The notes beneath the pieces are model-generated. The model was not told the origin of the DNA and did no database searches. It saw nothing but the letters and a program-made list of their open reading frames with translations. DNA of 9,906 bases from Candidatus Methanoplasma sp. (GTDB taxonomy: Archaea > Thermoplasmatota > Thermoplasmata > Methanomassiliicoccales > Methanomethylophilaceae): positions 1 through 9,906 of the forward strand of contig JAISVN010000019.1 in assembly GCA_031271555.1 (NCBI GenBank), given 5' to 3'. Below are positions 6,649 through 9,906 of the stretch, in pieces. The first letter of the stretch is position 1. Each line of letters begins with the position of its first letter. The translations under genes were made by a program, and so were the position numbers.

Positions 6649-7326
6649 ATGGAAACAGAAGAGGTCCTGAGGACCAAGTTCAAAGAGATAGGCAAAGAGT
6701 ACGGATTCGACAAAGTGGAAGCAGAGTTTGTGGCTTTCAAGGAATTCAAGGTAAGGTGGCAGAGGAGCTACAAGTGGGCGGACTTCAAAGTGTCCGACTA
6801 TCTGGCGGATGCACCGACGGAAGTGATAGAGGGACTATGCAATTCCCTGTTCTCAAAGATAACAGGAGAAGATGAAGGGTACTCTGACGAGATGTGCAGA
6901 TGGATAACGTCGCCGGAATTCTCGGAATACAAACAGCCGGTGTACCTTAAGAGGAGCAGGAACCTGACCAGATCACAGAAGGGGGATTCCAAGGATCTTG
7001 GATCGGCGTACGACAGACTGGCAGAGATGGGGCTCGTGGAAAAAGATCCCACAGTCCATCTGACCTGGACGAAGGAATCGAATGTAAGGAAGATAGGGCA
7101 CTGTTCGGTGCTCATGAAGGTGATATCGATATCAAGCGTTCTCGACACCGACATGATACCCGACTTCGTTCTCGACTTCTGCCTCTATCATGAGCTGTGC
7201 CACTTTATGATAGGTTTCGACCCTTCCGCAAAAAGACATGGAGAGGAGTTCTCGAAACTGGAAGCGAAGTATCCGAGAAGGGACGAAGCAGAGGAATGGC
7301 TCAAAAGACTGTGCATGTATCTGTGA
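6649..7326 (+). CDS. HExxH (SprT/YgjP-like) zinc metalloprotease-like protein
   Basis: 225 residues. The C-terminal part has the zinc-binding motif HELCH (181-185), with the catalytic Glu at 182, followed by RHGEEF (196-201) where His197 is the likely third zinc ligand, and then KLEAKYPRRDEAEEWLKRL. This layout (HExxH, about 11 residues, HGxxF) resembles SprT-like and YgjP/DUF45 proteins. SprT/Spartan relatives degrade proteins crosslinked to DNA; YgjP-type proteins are mostly uncharacterised. The N-terminal half (WQRSYKWADFKVSDYLADAP and following) is a helical region I cannot assign to a named domain. No signal peptide or membrane segment is seen, so it is probably cytosolic. Start ATG 6649 has a Shine-Dalgarno 8 nt upstream. 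The gene ends in a hairpin terminator, so it is likely a single-gene transcript. DNA-protein crosslink repair would fit the helicase/ligase neighbourhood but is only a guess. Confidence 0.8.
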   Translation: METEEVLRTKFKEIGKEYGFDKVEAEFVAFKEFKVRWQRSYKWADFKVSDYLADAPTEVIEGLCNSLFSKITGEDEGYSDEMCRWITSPEFSEYKQPVYLKRSRNLTRSQKGDSKDLGSAYDRLAEMGLVEKDPTVHLTWTKESNVRKIGHCSVLMKVISISSVLDTDMIPDFVLDFCLYHELCHFMIGFDPSAKRHGEEFSKLEAKYPRRDEAEEWLKRLCMYL

Positions 7327-7352
7327 GCAGAGGCTCACATTTCATTTTTTTT
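7323..7352 (+). terminator. Hairpin plus T8 terminator of the metalloprotease-like gene
   Basis: A perfect 6-bp stem GTGAGC/GCTCAC with loop AGAG (7323-7338) is followed by TTTC-A and T8 at 7345-7352. The gene's TGA stop (7324-7326) is inside the left stem arm. Archaeal termination needs mainly the T-run; the hairpin makes this an unusually bacterial-looking site. Confidence 0.75.
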
Positions 7353-7397
7353 CTGACCAGGTAATAAATATGCAATTTGAAACAGATAATCAGTTAT

Positions 7398-7427
7398 GTA
7401 CGGAAGAACGTACGTTTTTATACGTTT
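7398..7427 (+). promoter_or_regulatory. Toxin-antitoxin promoter with overlapping palindromes and helical-phased repeats
   Basis: TTTTTATAC (7415-7423) is a TATA box centred about 26 nt before the antitoxin ATG. Around it are GTACG-GAAGAA-CGTAC (7398-7413), the perfect palindrome AACGTACGTT (7407-7416) and two direct repeats TACGTTT (7411-7417 and 7421-7427) exactly 10 bp apart. Phd/YefM antitoxins repress their own operons by binding palindromes over the promoter, so this is a probable autoregulatory operator. Confidence 0.65.
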
Positions 7428-7444
7428 AGATTGTTCTTTCTTCA

Positions 7445-7687
7445 ATGACCACGATAAATGCTACTGAGGCTAGGGCGGACCTATACAATGTCATCGCAAA
7501 AGCCCTCGATGAACCCATCCGTATAACCTCAAAAAGAGGCACGGTGGTAATGGTCTCCGAAGAAGAGTGGGAGAATATTTTGGAGACGATATATCTGATG
7601 GGGGTTCCGGGGCTCAAAGAGGATATCGAAGAAGGGCGCAGGCTTCCAAAGGACAGACTGGTAAGGTGGAAGAGCAGTGACATATGA
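7445..7687 (+). CDS. Phd/YefM-family antitoxin
   Basis: 80 residues beginning MTTINATEARADLYNVIAKA, the typical start of YefM/Phd antitoxins, whose N-terminal fold dimerises and binds operator DNA. KRGTVVMVSEEEWENILETIYLM (about 30-52) continues the family pattern. The C-terminal charged segment (EEGRRLPKDRLVRWKSSD) is the part that normally wraps around the toxin and neutralises it. Start ATG 7445 lies 26 nt after the TATA centre and lacks a Shine-Dalgarno, suggesting a leaderless message. The stop overlaps the toxin gene by 11 nt, the usual antitoxin-first arrangement that keeps antitoxin synthesis ahead of toxin. The palindromic promoter suggests autorepression by the antitoxin or the complex. 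Confidence 0.92.
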   Translation: MTTINATEARADLYNVIAKALDEPIRITSKRGTVVMVSEEEWENILETIYLMGVPGLKEDIEEGRRLPKDRLVRWKSSDI

Positions 7688-7982
7688 GGTCCATCTTACA
7701 CCTTTGGCCTTGAAAGATCTGGAAGAACTTGGAAGATGCGGATATGGGCATAAAGCGAGAGAACTGCTGACAATATTGGAGAATGACCCGTTTCAAGAAC
7801 CTCCCAGATACAAACGTTTGAGCGGAGATCTGAAAGGTGCATTCTCACGGCGCATAAATGTGGAACACAGGCTGGTCTATGAAGTAATGCCGCCAGACGA
7901 CAGTGGATATCAAGGCAAAGTTATAGTCTATAGGATGCGAACGCATTATAAGGGAATGATACCTGTGATTTTCTTTCTTTGA
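7677..7982 (+). CDS. YoeB/Txe-family (RelE superfamily) mRNA interferase toxin, variant active site
   Basis: 101 residues with GTG start at 7677, overlapping the antitoxin gene by 11 nt; the nearby ATG at 7684 is out of frame. The core KRLSGDLKGAFSRRINVEHRLVYEV and the late RTHY match YoeB/Txe toxins, which cut mRNA in the ribosomal A site. Aligned without gaps to E. coli YoeB over residues 45-68, Arg65 is kept and His90-Tyr91 correspond to the terminal His83-Tyr84. The catalytic Glu46 position is Lys46 here (RYKRL against the usual YEKL or PEPL). The protein also runs ten residues past the His-Tyr pair with a hydrophobic tail, KGMIPVIFFL, where YoeB ends. The toxin may be weakened or use altered chemistry. 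The family call is firm; activity is uncertain. Confidence 0.88.
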   Translation: MTYEVHLTPLALKDLEELGRCGYGHKARELLTILENDPFQEPPRYKRLSGDLKGAFSRRINVEHRLVYEVMPPDDSGYQGKVIVYRMRTHYKGMIPVIFFL

Positions 7983-8014
7983 ATGAATCGCTTACCTTAT
8001 ACTGGCATAATATG

Positions 8015-8047
8015 AAAAAGCGGCCGGAGCAGAGGTAGAACCGGCCG
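8015..8047 (-). terminator. Possible minus-strand hairpin terminator at the edge of the structured block
   Basis: On the minus strand a 7-bp GC-only stem CGGCCGG/CCGGCCG with a 13-nt loop is followed by CTTTTTC. This is the form of an intrinsic terminator and would end an RNA read leftward through the structured block. The loop AGAGG can also pair with CCTCT at 8066-8070, so a pseudoknot is possible instead. Confidence 0.35.
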
Positions 8048-8379
8048 GTATACCCCCAACCTGTTGCCTCTATATCCTCAATAATTGACCGTATGCCCTA
8101 TGCTTAAGAAATCCGCAATTGCATAATTCAGTGTCTCCCGGCGCTAACACGCTTTTTCACGGTCCGATGATGACATCGGTCTCGAAGCACTGACGTACGC
8201 CGGGAGTGTGTGTCGGACCCTGCGTTGGCTTCCGGTCATGGCTGCGATGACACATCGTTGCTACCGCAAGAGCCCCTTTTCAGGGACAGGGTCTCTGTAA
8301 GCCGCCCCGTGCACATGGCAATCATTGATCATGCCCTTACGCCGGATCGGCTGCATGAGTATATGCGATCATGTTTTTT
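8015..8379. other. GC-rich, highly structured non-coding block (candidate ncRNA or mobile relic)
   Basis: No convincing gene is found. Clear inverted repeats are: CGGCCGG/CCGGCCG (8021-8027 with 8041-8047), CTCCCGGCG/CGCCGGGAG (8135-8143 with 8198-8206), CCGATG/CATCGG (8164-8169 with 8174-8179), GGTCCGA/TCGGACC (8161-8167 with 8213-8219), GCTGCGATG/CATCGTTGC (8241-8249 with 8253-8261, one mismatch and one wobble) and GGCAATC/GAT-TGCC with a 2-nt bulge (8317-8335). Oligo-T faces outward on both sides: T5 on the minus strand at 8015-8019 and T6 on the plus strand at 8374-8379. Composition drops sharply to AT-rich after about 8370. I found no match to RNase P, SRP, tRNA or a known riboswitch by eye. 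The strand is undetermined. Confidence 0.45.
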
Positions 8380-8380
8380 A

Positions 8381-8565
8381 AAACGTTTCATTACAACGTC
8401 GATTGACGTATTTTGTCTTATTAAATTGACTTACAGCAGAAATCTGTCTATTTATTGTCGAAACTATCGGAATTCGTTAAAAAATAGTTTAAAATTACGA
8501 ATTTCGTAGAATGATGTGCGATATTTACTCCATTTCTACGATTTCCACGGTTAGCTTTATTTAAG
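8381..8565 (+). promoter_or_regulatory. AT-rich control region of the acyl-CoA synthetase gene
   Basis: A TATA box CTTTATTTAA (8555-8564) is centred about 27 nt before the ATG at 8587, implying a leaderless start. Upstream are perfect inverted repeats: TACGAA-T-TTCGTA (8496-8508), TCGTAGAA with TTCTACGA (8504-8511 with 8534-8541), AATTCGT with ACGAATT (8471-8477 with 8497-8503), AAACTAT with ATAGTTT (8461-8467 with 8484-8490), ACGTC-GATT-GACGT (8396-8409) and AAACGTTT (8381-8388). They share TTCG/CGAA-type half-sites, which suggests one or more dimeric regulators. No gene is visible here. Confidence 0.55.
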
Positions 8566-8586
8566 AAGATTTTATTACATGCCTTT

Positions 8587-9906
8587 ATGAAGGCTTACTT
8601 TAGACCGGAATCTGTTGCGATAATAGGCGCATCAGCGGACACAACAAAACTGGGCGGCATGCTCCTCAAGAACATGATCGATGCCGGTTTCAAAGGGAAA
8701 CTCTACCCCATAAACCCGAAAGGCGGGGAGATACAGGGCGTCAAAGCTTACGCATCGGTCAAAGATGTCGGGGCACCGATCGACCTTGCGGTCATTGCAG
8801 TGAAGAACCTGCAGGCCATTGAGTCCATGCAGGAACTCGGCGCTGCAGGCGTAAAGTACTCTTCGATCCTTTCGGCAGGTTTCAAAGAGGAAGGGGCAGA
8901 GGGTGCAAAACTTGAAGAGAAACTTCTCTCCGAAGCCGCAAAACACGGCGTAAGGATAGTAGGCCCCAACTGTTTCGGCAACATGAACGTTGCCCACGGA
9001 ATGAACTTCACATTCACGCACATACTGCCCCCGGCAGGGAACATCTCGATCCTTTCGCAGTCCGGAGCGCTCGGATCTTCGATCCTCGAGTGGTCGAAGC
9101 TCAACGAATTCGGCATCGCGAACTTCATGACATTCGGCAACAAATCGGATGTCGATGAGGCAGATGTGATCGGTGACCTCATAGAGGACCAGAACACGAA
9201 AGTCGTGGGAATGTACTTCGAAGGAATATCCCACGGACAGAAACTCGTGGACACAATTGAGAAATACAAAGGAAAGAAACCCATAGTGGTATTCAAGTCC
9301 GGTAAGACCGAAGCGGGTTCCGCAGCGGCATCGTCCCACACTGGATCGCTCGCCGGGTCCGATGCTGTGAACGACGTCATATTCAACAAGCTCAACATGC
9401 ACAGGGCCCAGGACCTGGATGAGATGTTCGATGCGCTGTCCGTGTTCAGCACATGCAGCCCCATGAAGAAGGACGGCATTGCGATAATAACGAACGCAGG
9501 TGGTCTGGGAGTAATGTCCGCAGATGCGACATTCGAGGCGCCGTACATAGAGGCCGCGAAGCTCGCACCCGAGACTATCGAGGCCATAAAGAAAGCGGTC
9601 CCGACAATAGCGGGCCTCACGAACCCCATCGATGTGAGAGGGGATGCGAAGGCGGAATACTTCAAAGGCGCCATAGAGGCAGTGGTCAAAGACCCGTCCG
9701 TTGGAGGTCTCGTAATAATGGGATCGCCGCTCGACACAGCCGACCTCGAGAGCATAGCCAAGATAATAGTTGAGATGAGGGACGACATACCCGTTCCGAC
9801 AACATGCTGTTTCCCCGGCGGAGAGAAGTGCGAGAGAGCGAACAAGATCCTGAGAGAAGGAAAGGTTCCATGCTATCCGACTCCTGACAGGGCCGTCCGT
9901 GCACTC
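8587..9906 (+). CDS. ADP-forming acetyl-CoA (acyl-CoA) synthetase, alpha part (3' truncated by window edge)
   Basis: 440 codons are open to the last base. ADP-forming acetyl-CoA synthetases convert acetyl-CoA, ADP and phosphate to acetate, CoA and ATP in the archaeal cytosol. The N-terminal CoA-binding Rossmann domain reads YFRPESVAIIGASADTTKLG, with later PINPKGGEIQG and GPNCFGNMN (126-134). The first ligase-CoA domain follows with ISILSQSGALGSS (153-165). The phosphorylated His of the family is His251 in SSHTGSLAGSD. ITNAGGLGVMSAD (about residue 303 on) opens the next domain. Alpha subunits are about 460 residues, so the end is near if the protein is not fused; many methanogens carry a fused alpha-beta form of about 700, and this window cannot tell which applies. 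Start ATG 8587 lies 27 nt after the TATA centre without a Shine-Dalgarno. Substrate (acetate, branched-chain or aryl acids) cannot be read from the sequence. Confidence 0.93.
   Translation, partial: MKAYFRPESVAIIGASADTTKLGGMLLKNMIDAGFKGKLYPINPKGGEIQGVKAYASVKDVGAPIDLAVIAVKNLQAIESMQELGAAGVKYSSILSAGFKEEGAEGAKLEEKLLSEAAKHGVRIVGPNCFGNMNVAHGMNFTFTHILPPAGNISILSQSGALGSSILEWSKLNEFGIANFMTFGNKSDVDEADVIGDLIEDQNTKVVGMYFEGISHGQKLVDTIEKYKGKKPIVVFKSGKTEAGSAAASSHTGSLAGSDAVNDVIFNKLNMHRAQDLDEMFDALSVFSTCSPMKKDGIAIITNAGGLGVMSADATFEAPYIEAAKLAPETIEAIKKAVPTIAGLTNPIDVRGDAKAEYFKGAIEAVVKDPSVGGLVIMGSPLDTADLESIAKIIVEMRDDIPVPTTCCFPGGEKCERANKILREGKVPCYPTPDRAVRAL

Noticed and set aside
8167..8193. C/D box sRNA: ATGATGA (8167-8173) and CTGA (8190-8193)
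   Set aside because: The boxes occur, but there is no second C'/D' pair at proper spacing and no terminal stem; the C-box bases also form the CCGATG/CATCGG hairpin.
8220..8245. SRP-RNA-like ACCGGAAG on the minus strand
   Set aside because: The stem around GGAA does not pair properly and the conserved SRP domain IV internal loops are missing.
8129..8325. Minus-strand frame of 29 codons, a TGA, then about 35 more open codons
   Set aside because: An in-frame TGA readthrough or selenoprotein was considered, but the peptide matches nothing I know, there is no start signal and short open frames are expected in GC-rich DNA.
8210..8509. 99-codon plus-strand open frame in the intergenic region
   Set aside because: It spans the sharp change from the GC-rich structured block to AT-rich promoter DNA, has no recognisable product and runs through the palindromes upstream of the synthetase.
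8748..9845. 365-codon minus-strand open frame opposite the acyl-CoA synthetase
   Set aside because: It lies wholly within the convincing synthetase frame (His251, GPNCFG) and its product is Ser/Ala-rich without motifs.
1..9906. CRISPR arrays, tRNA or rRNA genes, transposases
   Set aside because: No regularly spaced repeats, no tRNA-like T-arm, no rRNA segments and no transposase motifs were found on either strand by eye.

Overview
The window reads as chromosomal DNA of a euryarchaeon. It carries an archaeal RNA polymerase subunit L, an archaeal/eukaryotic-type ATP-dependent DNA ligase, a Hef-family helicase, an archaeal-type TruD and an ADP-forming acetyl-CoA synthetase. Most promoters show a TATA box centred about 26-31 nt before the start codon, which is the archaeal leaderless layout. 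The protein sequences and moderate GC content suggest the Thermoplasmata/Methanomassiliicoccales area. That placement is an impression from the proteins; no rRNA is present to confirm it.

Layout. Positions 1-750 (+) hold the 3' end of a TPR protein gene. It meets, end to end with no gap, a run of six minus-strand genes read from 6526 down to 751: a carboxymuconolactone decarboxylase (CMD)-like protein, a HesB/IscA-like Fe-S protein, a nuclease-less Hef-like helicase, DNA ligase, RpoL and TruD. Divergent from this run, at 6649-7326 (+), is an HExxH metalloprotease-like gene that ends in a clear hairpin plus T8 terminator. Next come a complete Phd/YefM-YoeB-type toxin-antitoxin pair (7445-7982, +), a 600-base gene-free stretch, and the first 440 codons of an ADP-forming acyl-CoA synthetase (8587 to the right edge, +).

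The gene-free stretch (7983-8586) has two parts. About 8015-8379 is comparatively GC-rich and full of perfect inverted repeats, bounded on both sides by outward-facing oligo-T runs. It is a candidate structured RNA or small mobile relic, and I cannot match it to a known family. About 8380-8586 is AT-rich, holds several palindromes and a TATA box, and looks like the control region of the synthetase gene.

How the genes fit together. Helicase and ligase form the DNA-repair core of the minus-strand run, and both carry PCNA-interacting (PIP-like) motifs: an internal QMSLF in the ligase and a terminal QMKLGDF in the helicase. RpoL and TruD overlap by 4 nt and are probably translationally coupled. 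The most unusual items are the structured block upstream of the synthetase, the toxin with a Lys where YoeB toxins have their catalytic Glu plus a hydrophobic tail, and the nuclease-less helicase ending in a PIP-like motif. I see no CRISPR array, rRNA, tRNA or transposase.
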